DNA of 14,934 nt from Gardnerella kenyensis (lineage in GTDB: Bacteria; Actinomycetota; Actinomycetes; Actinomycetales; Bifidobacteriaceae). This document shows, one piece after another, positions 1 to 5,856 of the stretch (positions within the stretch are counted from its first letter, which is position 1; each line of letters opens with the position of its first letter). Location: positions 74,053 through 88,986 of the forward strand of contig NQOH01000004.1 in the NCBI GenBank assembly GCA_003585735.1, read 5' to 3'. The position numbers and the translations under genes were made by a program. Below the pieces are notes generated by a model, which was given only the letters and a program-made list of their open reading frames with translations, had not been told where the DNA came from and did not search any database.

Positions 1-63
1 ATGAATGACGACGAAATTAATATGTAAAATAAACTATGCATTTTAATTGATATTGTCGGCTTG

Positions 64-93
64 TTGCTGCAAGTCTTCGCAAAAAGTTAATAT
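64..93 (+). promoter_or_regulatory. Putative sigma-A-type promoter of prs
   Basis: A -35-like TTGCTG (64-69) and a -10-like TAATAT (88-93) are separated by 18 bp, about 45 bp upstream of the prs start. Nothing else in bases 1-127 looks coding. This is a pattern match by eye, and other -10 choices in the AT-rich stretch 86-100 are possible. Confidence 0.4.
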
Positions 94-139
94 TAAATAT
101 GTTCATTTCGCGAACTAAAGCGAACTAATGTTTGGAGAT

Positions 140-1162
140 ATGGTGAGCATCGTCCTTGAAGGAAAGCCAGATAAAAACCTTGTTCTTGTTACCGGTCGCG
201 CCCATCCAAAGCTTGCGCGTGATGTAGCAGATCAGCTTGGCATTGATGTACTTGAAACAACGGCTTACGATTTTGCTAATGGCGAAATGTATGTTCGTTA
301 CACGCAGTCTGTGCGCGGTACGGATGTGTTCGTTTTGCAAAGTCATTGCGACCCCGTTAACAAGTCCATTATGGAACAGTTGATTATGATTGACGCTTTG
401 AAGCGCGCATCTGCTCGTTCTATTACCGCAGTTTGCCCACTTCTTGGCTATTCTCGTCAAGATAAGAAGCATCGCGGACGTGAGCCTATTTCTTGCCGTT
501 TGATGTTCGATTTGCTTAAGACTGCTGGCGCTGACCGCATTATGAGCGTTGATTTGCACGCAGCTCAGTCTCAAGGCTTCTTCGATGGCCCAGTTGATCA
601 CTTGATTGCTATGCCAGTTTTGGTTGATTACGTGCGTGATCGTTTCCGTGACGATCTTGCAAACGTAACTGTTGTGTCTCCAGACGCTGGTCGTATTCGC
701 GTTGCAGAACAGTGGGCGCAGCGTTTAGGCGGCGGTCCTTTGGCATTTGTGCATAAGACTCGCGACATTACATGCCCAAATAAGACGGTTGCAAACCGCG
801 TTGTTGGTGACGTTGTTGGTCGCGATTGCGTGATGGTTGACGACTTGATTGATACTGCTGGCACGATTGCTGGAGCTTGCAACGTGTTGAAGGAAGCAGG
901 AGCAAAGTCGGTTACAGTTGTTGCAACTCACGGCGTACTTTCCGGACCTGCTGTTGAACGTTTGAAGTCTTGCGGCGCTCGAGAAGTTGTGTTGACGGAT
1001 ACTGTGCCAATTCCTGAAGAAAAGCGTTGGGATGGTTTAACTGTTCTTTCAATTGCTCCGCTTCTTGCAAGCGCAATTAAAGCAGTGTTTGAAGATGGTT
1101 CTGTTGCAAAGCTTTTCGACACTTACCCAGAGCATCACGGCCAAGGCTTCTTATTTGCGTAA
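140..1162 (+). CDS. prs: Ribose-phosphate pyrophosphokinase (PRPP synthetase)
   Basis: The enzyme transfers pyrophosphate from ATP to ribose 5-phosphate, giving PRPP for purine, pyrimidine, histidine, tryptophan and NAD synthesis in the cytoplasm. What is seen: an N-terminal LVTGRAHPKLA segment, the TTAYDFANGEMYVRY substrate region, the SRQDKKHRGREPIS ATP-site region, SVDLHAAQSQGFFD, VVSPDAGR, a catalytic-loop KTR, and near residues 229-245 the PRPP loop VDDLIDTAGT. The length of about 340 residues fits the bifidobacterial/actinobacterial form. The start is uncertain: ATG 128, ATG 140 and GTG 143 are all in frame. The purine-rich GGAG at 134-137 lies inside the longest reading frame and best serves 140 or 143, and relatives as I remember them begin MVS. 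The gene stands alone, followed by a likely terminator and tRNA-Gln. Family assignment is secure. Confidence 0.96.
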   Translation: MVSIVLEGKPDKNLVLVTGRAHPKLARDVADQLGIDVLETTAYDFANGEMYVRYTQSVRGTDVFVLQSHCDPVNKSIMEQLIMIDALKRASARSITAVCPLLGYSRQDKKHRGREPISCRLMFDLLKTAGADRIMSVDLHAAQSQGFFDGPVDHLIAMPVLVDYVRDRFRDDLANVTVVSPDAGRIRVAEQWAQRLGGGPLAFVHKTRDITCPNKTVANRVVGDVVGRDCVMVDDLIDTAGTIAGACNVLKEAGAKSVTVVATHGVLSGPAVERLKSCGAREVVLTDTVPIPEEKRWDGLTVLSIAPLLASAIKAVFEDGSVAKLFDTYPEHHGQGFLFA

Positions 1163-1178
1163 AAATGTGCGTGTGCAA

Positions 1179-1226
1179 CAGTAATAAAGGATTTAATATC
1201 CGTACATTTTATTGCTGTACATTTTG
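1179..1226 (+). terminator. Possible terminator downstream of prs
   Basis: Arms 1179-1188 and 1208-1217 pair over 10 positions with one G-T wobble. An inner GGAT/ATCC stem (1189-1192 with 1198-1201) extends it, leaving a six-base bulge at 1202-1207. The downstream side is T-rich but has no clean U-run, so efficiency is unclear. Confidence 0.4.
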
Positions 1227-1266
1227 GTTGTTATTTGCTTAAGTCGTAACTTTGCGCCACGCCAAT

Positions 1267-1294
1267 TTGACGTTTTTCATTATTATGGCATAAT
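1267..1294 (+). promoter_or_regulatory. Promoter of tRNA-Gln
   Basis: TTGACG (1267-1272) and CATAAT (1289-1294) are separated by 16 bp and lie 26 bp before the mature tRNA. Both hexamers are one base from the sigma-70/sigma-A consensus, so this is one of the stronger promoter matches in the window. Confidence 0.7.
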
Positions 1295-1319
1295 GGTGAC
1301 TTGGCGGTTTTTCCGCCGT

Positions 1320-1390
1320 TCCCTCATGGTGTAATGGCAGCACACGGGTCTTTGGAACCCTTTGTCTTGGTTCGAATCCAGGTGAGGGAG
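1320..1390 (+). tRNA. tRNA-Gln (anticodon UUG)
   Basis: The acceptor stem TCCCTCA (1320-1326) pairs fully with TGAGGGA (1383-1389), with discriminator G at 1390. The anticodon loop CTTTGGA (1350-1356) carries TTG at 1352-1354, and the T-arm has the usual GGTTCGAATCC core. The base pair closing the anticodon stem on the D-arm side is a C-T mismatch as I drew it. CCA is not encoded. Confidence 0.95.
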
Positions 1391-1398
1391 CTTATATA

Positions 1399-1430
1399 AA
1401 CGCTACTTGGTTTAACCGAGTAGCGTTTTT
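1399..1430 (+). terminator. Rho-independent terminator after tRNA-Gln
   Basis: The arm AACGCTACTTGG (1399-1410) pairs with CCGAGTAGCGTT (1416-1427), with a single G-T wobble and a five-base loop. A run of T follows. It sits 9 bp past the tRNA. Confidence 0.9.
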
Positions 1431-1463
1431 GCTTTGTGTAAGCGATTTGCTTTGTGTAAGCGA
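1428..1463 (+). repeat. 18-bp perfect tandem duplication
   Basis: TTTGCTTTGTGTAAGCGA occurs twice back to back (1428-1445 and 1446-1463), beginning in the T-run of the tRNA-Gln terminator and ending about 50 bp before glmU. It looks like a simple slippage duplication in an intergenic region. Confidence 0.85.
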
Positions 1464-1516
1464 TGAGACGTAATAGAATTAAATACGGTATAAATTATTT
1501 AAGTGAAGGAGCTTAA

Positions 1517-2926
1517 GTGGAAAAGCATGAGGTAGCTGCAGCAATTATTTTGGCAGCAGGTGAGGGGACGCGCATGCGTTCTGCAATGCCGAAAGTTTTG
1601 CATCCGTTTGCTGGAAAAACTTTCTTAAATCGTGTTATGGATGCTATGGCTGGCGTAAATCCTAATAAACTTGCTGTAGTTGTGCATGCTCAAGCTGAAC
1701 TCGTAACCGCTGCCGCTGTTAGCTATAACGAAAATGTGCATATTGTAAATCAGGATGAAACTCCTGGAACTGGCAGAGCAGTTCAGTGCGCGATTAAAGA
1801 TCTTAACGAAATCGCAAAAAAAGAAACTGGAGAATCGCTAAAAGGAGCTGTATTAATTGCAGCAAGCGACATGCCTCTTCTTGACACTCAAACTCTTAAA
1901 TCTTTAGTAGATTTTCATAACAATAACGGCAATGTAGCAACTGTTCTTACAGCAGTATTAGACGATGCAACTGGCTACGGACGTATTGTTCGCGAAGCAA
2001 ACGGCGATGTTTTGCGAATTGTAGAACATAAGGACGCAAATGCTGGAGAGCTTGCAATTAAAGAAGTAAACACTTCCGTATACGTGTTTGATGCCGATGT
2101 GCTAAGTGACGCAATCGCAAACTTAAATTCTCAAAATGCTCAAGGCGAGTTCTATTTAACAGACGCTTTGGAACATGCTCGAAAGTTTGGTCATGTGGGA
2201 GCAATGTCTGCTCCAGATTCGCTTAGCGTAGAAGGCGTAAATACGCGAGTGCAATTGGCTGCGCTCGCAAAAGCTTATAATAAGCGCGTGTGCGAGAAGT
2301 GGATGCTTGAAGGCGTAACTATTCTTGATCCGGATACTACTTGGATTGAAGATGACGTAACTCTTGCTCAAGATGTGACTGTGCTTCCTGGATGCTTCCT
2401 TCAAGGCCATACTACGGTTGCAAGTGGTGCTGTTGTTGGTCCTTATACGACTCTTATTGATGCACAAGTTGACGAGGATGCTGTAGTTGAGCGTTCTCGC
2501 GTGCAAGAATCGCATATTTGCAGGGCTGCTAACATTGGTCCGTGGACGTATTTGCGCGCAGGAAATGTGCTTGGTGAAGAAAGTAAAGCCGGCGCTTTCG
2601 TGGAAATGAAGAAAGCGCATATTGGTAACGGCACTAAGGTTCCGCATTTAAGCTATATTGGCGATGCCAACTTGGGTGAGCATACGAATATTGGTGGCGG
2701 CACGATTACTGCAAACTATGATGGCGTGCATAAGAATCATACGAGTATTGGTTCTGGCGTTCACGTTGGTGCAGGTAATCTTTTTGTTGCTCCAGTAAAT
2801 GTGTCTGATGGCGTAACTACTGGTGCTGGCTCTGTTGTGCGTCACGATGTTCCGGCTGATTCTATGGTGTATTCGGAAAATACGCAGCATGTAATTGAAG
2901 GCTGGAAGCCTGCTTGGGAACGCTAA
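1517..2926 (+). CDS. glmU: Bifunctional GlmU: GlcNAc-1-P uridyltransferase and GlcN-1-P acetyltransferase
   Basis: The enzyme acetylates glucosamine 1-phosphate with acetyl-CoA and then couples the product to UTP, giving UDP-GlcNAc for peptidoglycan and other envelope polymers. The N-terminal half (about 1-250) has the nucleotidyltransferase signature LAAGEGTRM at residues 12-20 and PK at 25-26. It is followed by QDETPGTGRAV, VLIAASDMPLL and a FYLTDALE segment. The C-terminal half (about 270-450) is a left-handed beta helix of hexapeptide repeats. His377 in the PHLSYIGD segment matches the position of the catalytic base known from E. coli GlmU, followed by NIGGGTITANYDG. Length 469 is normal. 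The start is GTG, with GAAGGAG (1505-1511) five bases upstream. The gap to the next gene is 35 bp with no terminator, which suggests cotranscription. Confidence 0.97.
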   Translation: MEKHEVAAAIILAAGEGTRMRSAMPKVLHPFAGKTFLNRVMDAMAGVNPNKLAVVVHAQAELVTAAAVSYNENVHIVNQDETPGTGRAVQCAIKDLNEIAKKETGESLKGAVLIAASDMPLLDTQTLKSLVDFHNNNGNVATVLTAVLDDATGYGRIVREANGDVLRIVEHKDANAGELAIKEVNTSVYVFDADVLSDAIANLNSQNAQGEFYLTDALEHARKFGHVGAMSAPDSLSVEGVNTRVQLAALAKAYNKRVCEKWMLEGVTILDPDTTWIEDDVTLAQDVTVLPGCFLQGHTTVASGAVVGPYTTLIDAQVDEDAVVERSRVQESHICRAANIGPWTYLRAGNVLGEESKAGAFVEMKKAHIGNGTKVPHLSYIGDANLGEHTNIGGGTITANYDGVHKNHTSIGSGVHVGAGNLFVAPVNVSDGVTTGAGSVVRHDVPADSMVYSENTQHVIEGWKPAWER

Positions 2927-2961
2927 ATTATTTATAAAACGGATTTAGAAGGCGGTAAGTT

Positions 2962-3780
2962 ATGGTTGATTTTGTTGAAAACGTTGCGAGTAACGTAAAT
3001 AATTCCGTTAATAGTGCGCATGAAGGACTTGCGCGCTCTGTTATGCTTATTCGCCACGGTCAAACTCCGTATAATGCGCAGTTCCGTTTGCAAGGCATGA
3101 TTGATATTGCTTTGGATGAGTCTGGAATTGATCAAGTGACTCGCTCTGGCAAGGCTTTGCGAGTGCTTTTTGGAGCTTCTGACTTAGAAGACCCGAAGGA
3201 TCCGAATAGCGCTGAGCATGTGCGCATTACGCCTGAAGAAGCGGACGCTAGTTTTGTGGCGATTGTTTCTCCGCTTATTCGCGCGCAGCAAACAGCTCAC
3301 GCTTTTGCAGATAAGATTGGGCTTCATGTGCACGTTGAAAATGGCGTGCGCGAGCGCTTCTTTGGCGAGTGGGAAGGTTTGAACCGCAAGCAAATTAGCG
3401 AAAAATGGCCGGAAGATTTTAACGCTTGGGTAAAAGGCGAAGGCGGCGAGCTTCGCCACGGTGCAGAAACTAAGCAGGAAGTTGGAGAGCGCGCAGCTGC
3501 GACTGTTGAACAGTGGGCGCGCAAAACCGGTTCCGACCGTGATTTGCTAGTGTTTTCTCACGGCTCTTGTCTTTCGCAAACTGTTCATAAGCTTCTTGGA
3601 TTAGACAAGGTGGATCCTTCTTATAAGACGATTGGCGGAATGGGAAACGGCCGCTGGGCGCGCTTAATTCCAAGCCTTAACGCGGATGGTTCAATTCGTT
3701 GGCGTTTGGATGCTTACGATCAAGGCCCTGCAGCTGACCCTACAAGCCAGCGTCTTATTCGCATTTGGGGAGCAGCTTAA
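2962..3780 (+). CDS. Histidine phosphatase (phosphoglycerate mutase-like) family protein
   Basis: This is a branch-1/2 histidine phosphatase that would form a phospho-histidine intermediate; the substrate cannot be told from sequence. RHG at residues 31-33 carries the phosphate-accepting His32. The second catalytic histidine is His200 in the FSHG segment, and VRERFFGEWEGL in the middle supplies the acidic/Glu region. At 272 residues it is longer than simple cofactor-dependent phosphoglycerate mutases because of a 26-residue hydrophilic N-terminal extension and an insertion around residues 70-90. The start is ATG, with AAGG at 2949-2952 nine bases upstream. It follows glmU closely, so it is probably the second gene of that operon. 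A role in glycolysis should not be assumed; many members act on other phosphoesters. Confidence 0.88.
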   Translation: MVDFVENVASNVNNSVNSAHEGLARSVMLIRHGQTPYNAQFRLQGMIDIALDESGIDQVTRSGKALRVLFGASDLEDPKDPNSAEHVRITPEEADASFVAIVSPLIRAQQTAHAFADKIGLHVHVENGVRERFFGEWEGLNRKQISEKWPEDFNAWVKGEGGELRHGAETKQEVGERAAATVEQWARKTGSDRDLLVFSHGSCLSQTVHKLLGLDKVDPSYKTIGGMGNGRWARLIPSLNADGSIRWRLDAYDQGPAADPTSQRLIRIWGAA

Positions 3781-3838
3781 GCGGCATAATTTCTCCTTTT
3801 TGCCGCTTAATTACCGAAAACTACCGTTTAGCGGTTTT
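3778..3838 (+). terminator. Terminator region after the glmU operon
   Basis: The first hairpin, TAAGCGGCA (3778-3786) with TGCCGCTTA (3801-3809), is perfect but has a 14-base loop and no T-run. A second small one, ACCG (3823-3826) with CGGT (3832-3835), is followed by TTTT. The pair may act together. The stop codon of the phosphatase gene lies in the first arm. Confidence 0.5.
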
Positions 3839-3861
3839 GTAAAGACAGACTATTTACAGTG

Positions 3862-3947
3862 CCGTATAGTCAAAATTACAAAACATAAAGCTAGCAAAGC
3901 TTAAGAAAAGTTAGCAAAAGCTAGCAAACGCTAACGGTAGTATACGG
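3862..3947 (+). promoter_or_regulatory. Phased direct repeats (candidate LytTR operator) upstream of the regulator gene
   Basis: Copies of the core (G/A)(C/T)TAGCAAA start at bases 3890 (GCTAGCAAAGC), 3910 (GTTAGCAAAAG) and 3920 (GCTAGCAAACG), with a partial GCTAAC at 3930. The spacings are 20, 10 and 10 bp, so every copy faces the same side of the helix. The set is framed by a perfect inverted pair, CCGTATA (3862-3868) and TATACGG (3941-3947). A weak promoter match, TTTACA (3853-3858) and TACAAA (3877-3882), lies just upstream. LytTR proteins are known to bind short direct repeats one or two turns apart, so autoregulation is the natural reading, but no binding is shown here. Confidence 0.55.
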
Positions 3948-3959
3948 AAAGGAGGCTTT

Positions 3960-4481
3960 ATGAAAGTAACAATTACTATTGTGCCGCCAGAAGAAGAGCA
4001 GCACGCTCAGTTGTCAGTTCACAATATTGACGATAATCTTAAACGCATTATAGCCAATTTGCAAAGCATTGATTCTAAAAATGCAGAAGCAAGCAATGCC
4101 GAAAATAATACTGAGATTGCCGAAAATAATACTGCGAATGCGGCAAATAGCAACAATAATTCATTCATATACGGTTATATTAATGATTCGATTATTGTTA
4201 TGCACGAGCCGGATGTGATTATGATTTGCGTAGAAAATTCGCGCGTAATCATTCACAGCGATAAAGGCGAGTGCGTGTCTTACAAGCGCCTAATGGATTT
4301 TGACAATCCGCAATTCGCGTCGTTTGTGCGCATATCTAAATCCGCAATTGTGAACTTAAATCGCATTGTTCGAGTCGATCCAGGATTTGGCGGAAGTATG
4401 AGCGTAAAAATGGACGACGGAAGCGTTGAGTGGATTAGTCGCAGATGCTTGAGCGCGTTCAAAAAGCGCTTAGGAATGTAG
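3960..4481 (+). CDS. LytTR-type DNA-binding transcriptional regulator
   Basis: This is a stand-alone regulator with a C-terminal LytTR domain (about residues 70-171) and no response-regulator receiver domain. The family signature is visible as a VRISKSAIVNLNRI segment at 123-136, with the preceding SYKRLMDFDNPQF and the closing SVEWISRRCLSAFKKRLG. The N-terminal 38 residues are typical of LytTR/DUF3021-linked regulators, beginning MKVTITIVPPEEE. A Glu/Asn/Ala-rich linker at 39-68 contains an in-frame 7-residue repeat (AENNT twice) encoded by a 17-bp direct repeat at 4097-4113 and 4118-4134. The start is ATG with AAAGGAGG at 3948-3955. The next gene is a small membrane protein. In Firmicutes such pairs are known to work as a regulator and a membrane-bound inhibitor or sensor, and the S. 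mutans HdrRM and BrsRM systems have that general plan. Confidence 0.88.
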   Translation: MKVTITIVPPEEEQHAQLSVHNIDDNLKRIIANLQSIDSKNAEASNAENNTEIAENNTANAANSNNNSFIYGYINDSIIVMHEPDVIMICVENSRVIIHSDKGECVSYKRLMDFDNPQFASFVRISKSAIVNLNRIVRVDPGFGGSMSVKMDDGSVEWISRRCLSAFKKRLGM

Positions 4482-4498
4482 TTTTAAGCGTATTTTTT
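4467..4498 (+). terminator. Possible attenuator between the LytTR and DUF3021 genes
   Basis: CGCTTA (4467-4472) inside the 3' end of the regulator gene pairs with TAAGCG (4485-4490), and TATTTTTT follows. The stem is only six base pairs with a 12-base loop, so at best it is a partial terminator that would lower expression of the membrane partner relative to the regulator. Confidence 0.35.
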
Positions 4499-4532
4499 AA
4501 TACTAATTTTTTTAATACTAAATTTTAATACT
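4496..4532 (+). repeat. Three copies of TTTAATACT before the DUF3021 gene
   Basis: TTTAATACT occurs at 4496-4504, 4511-4519 and 4524-4532, that is at spacings of 15 and 13 bp, filling most of the 71-bp gap. It could be a slippage-prone spacer or protein-binding repeats. The copies do not resemble the GCTAGCAAA repeats upstream of the regulator. Confidence 0.75.
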
Positions 4533-4552
4533 TAAAAAAGGAAACGATTATT

Positions 4553-5002
4553 ATGGAAAAGCAAGTTACAACTTTTGGCAAAACAATGGTAAAAAACATT
4601 GTTAAAGGCATTGGCATAGGATGCACTATTTTTACTGCAATCAGTTTTGTGTCAAGCTTGTTAGCACATACCGCGGTGGGGAATAGAATTGCATCTTATG
4701 CTGTAGCTTCGTTTGTTATTGGCATAGGCTATGGAGTATTCGCCATTTTTTGGTCGAATGAGCGTATGTCAAATCTCGCAAAATTCGTTTTTGCACTAGT
4801 TCCACCAATTGCTATTCAATTTATTGTGTCGGTGATTGTTGGATGGATTTCATTCAAAGATGAGCCAGCGGTGATTTGCGGATGGATTGCGTTCACTGTT
4901 ATTTTCCCGATTGCAATTGCTGCAGTAATTTATTACTTCGAGAAGAAGAAAGCGGAAGAAATGAACGCTAGACTGCAAGCATTGCGTAAGGAAAGCAAGT
5001 AA
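4553..5002 (+). CDS. DUF3021-type four-helix membrane protein, partner of the LytTR regulator
   Basis: The protein has 149 residues, with four predicted membrane segments near 17-38, 47-67, 78-99 and 105-128, a short basic N-terminus and a charged C-terminal tail (FEKKKAEEMNARLQALRKESK) likely in the cytoplasm. Overall pattern, size and position directly after a LytTR gene match the DUF3021 family as I know it. The function is not established for this family in general; in related LytTR regulatory systems the membrane protein holds the regulator inactive. The start is ATG with AAGG at 4538-4541. There is no obvious terminator right after the gene. The palindrome block at 5033-5230 follows and may stop or protect the transcript. 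Confidence 0.75.
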   Translation: MEKQVTTFGKTMVKNIVKGIGIGCTIFTAISFVSSLLAHTAVGNRIASYAVASFVIGIGYGVFAIFWSNERMSNLAKFVFALVPPIAIQFIVSVIVGWISFKDEPAVICGWIAFTVIFPIAIAAVIYYFEKKKAEEMNARLQALRKESK

Positions 5003-5032
5003 ATCAGTGACAACTAAATAATCAAGTAAAGA

Positions 5033-5078
5033 ATTGAGTGGTGTTCATCTTCGCCGTTGAGGACGAACGCCACTCGAT
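5033..5078. repeat. Long hairpin, first unit of the palindrome block
   Basis: Arms 5036-5052 and 5059-5075 pair at 16 of 17 positions (two are G-T) around a six-base loop GCCGTT, and three more pairs extend it outward to 5033 and 5078. There is no T-run after it, so it is not a standard terminator. Confidence 0.8.
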
Positions 5079-5131
5079 ATTGTATGCCGCTTGCTTGAAA
5101 CGTAGTAATTCGGCGTTTTGCGCGACGACCT

Positions 5132-5163
5132 GCTTTCGCGCTCAGAGCGTAGTGCGCGAAAGC
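5132..5163. repeat. Perfect 10-bp inverted repeat, second unit of the palindrome block
   Basis: GCTTTCGCGC (5132-5141) and GCGCGAAAGC (5154-5163) are exact reverse complements around a 12-base loop. A competing smaller stem CGCTC/GAGCG lies inside. The stretch is visibly more GC-rich than the flanking genes. Confidence 0.85.
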
Positions 5164-5165
5164 AA

Positions 5166-5229
5166 CTCGGAGCGGAAACTCGCTAAAGTTGGAAGTCCAG
5201 TGGACTTCCAACGCGAGTTTCGTAGCGAG
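5166..5229. repeat. Nested perfect palindrome, third unit of the block
   Basis: The inner arms GTTGGAAGTCCA (5188-5199) and TGGACTTCCAAC (5201-5212) are exact around one base. They are enclosed by exact arms GAAACTCGC (5175-5183) and GCGAGTTTC (5213-5221), and then by CTCG (5166-5169) with CGAG (5226-5229). Stems of this strength in non-coding DNA suggest a REP/MITE-like repeat or a structured transcript end. No open reading frame here looks real. Confidence 0.85.
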
Positions 5230-5315
5230 CGCTTATAGTGCGAGCGTCCTTCGTTCAGTGCGAAAAATCTCAAATCTCTACCTTACGAATATCCACACGA
5301 CTGAATGACGATAAA

Positions 5316-5720
5316 TTAATCTTTTGCGATTGTTTTGCCGGCAGTAGCTCCAGAAGTCAAGTCCTGAATCTCAGTGATTTCCATAACTGGAACTGCGGCT
5401 GGCTTCTTTGTGCCTTTTTCTTCAGCCACTCGCACTTGTTCCTCGTAAATCGCGTCATCGGTGTGAAGAGTTACGGTTCCGCGGAAGCGATAACCCTTCT
5501 TTTCTGCCAAATTAGCAAAAGCAACCACTAACTGGCTTCCGTCTTGCAAGTTCTTAAAATGCTGGCCTGCAGTGCGCTCGTGGTATGCCAAGTGGTTATC
5601 GTCAAGCACGAACATAGACATCTTCGGTCCTAAATCAAGCTCGCCGTCTTTGCTAATCGTTGCAATCCAAGCCAAGTTATTTGCAATAAATTCCTTCATA
5701 TCAGAGTTAAGTGTTGCCAT
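5316..5720 (-). CDS. Pyridoxamine 5'-phosphate oxidase-like FMN-binding split-barrel protein
   Basis: This is a small cytoplasmic protein of 134 residues of the PPOX-class flavin-binding split-barrel superfamily. Supporting features are the N-terminal helix (MATLNSDMKEFIANN), the strand LAWIATISKDGELDLGPKMSMFVLDDNHLAYHERTA, which is laid out like the FMN-binding core, and a second strand pair LVVAFANLAEKKGYRFRGTVTLH. The most likely role is a flavin-dependent reductase or oxidase of unknown substrate; true pyridoxine oxidase activity should not be inferred. An in-frame ATG eight codons upstream (5744) was rejected because AAAGGAAA lies six bases before the ATG at 5718-5720. It is transcribed away from the EamA gene, so the two share the 5745-6117 control region. 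No terminator with a T-run is seen downstream; the palindrome block lies there. Confidence 0.8.
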   Translation of the reverse strand: MATLNSDMKEFIANNLAWIATISKDGELDLGPKMSMFVLDDNHLAYHERTAGQHFKNLQDGSQLVVAFANLAEKKGYRFRGTVTLHTDDAIYEEQVRVAEEKGTKKPAAVPVMEITEIQDLTSGATAGKTIAKD

Positions 5721-5742
5721 AATATTTCCTTTCTTAAAAAGC

Positions 5743-5767
5743 ATTGCGTACTTTCTTCGTATGCAAT
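5743..5767 (-). promoter_or_regulatory. Imperfect inverted repeat in the leader of the FMN-binding protein gene
   Basis: ATTGCGTAC (5743-5751) and GTATGCAAT (5759-5767) match as an inverted repeat at 8 of 9 positions around seven bases, 23 bp before the start codon. It could be an operator or an mRNA hairpin. Confidence 0.4.
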
Positions 5768-5821
5768 TTATAAGCCTACACTGCTACCTTACGCTGATTT
5801 AGAATCGTATACGAGTGCGTA

Positions 5822-5856
5822 TTGCAAAAAATTAAGCAGTTGTGATATAAATCACC
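5822..5856 (+). promoter_or_regulatory. Candidate promoter overlapped by a CRP/FNR-like operator
   Basis: TTGCAA (5822-5827) and TATAAA (5846-5851) are 18 bp apart. The -10 lies inside TGTGATATAAATCACC (5841-5856), which fits the TGTGA-N6-TCACA pattern of CRP-family sites, including the central TA known from actinobacterial GlxR sites. It differs from that consensus only in the last base. The inner GTGAT/ATCAC arms are exact. Because the operator covers the -10, a bound protein would be expected to repress this promoter. No regulator gene is in the window. Confidence 0.5.

Noticed and set aside
128..139. Longest prs start at 128
   Set aside because: The only purine-rich ribosome binding sequence lies downstream of this ATG, and relatives begin at the MVS position.
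5038..5531. Two short open frames on the + strand (5038-5238 and 5238-5531)
   Set aside because: The first lies entirely within the palindrome block and the second is mostly antisense to the FMN-binding protein gene. Both lack ribosome binding sites.
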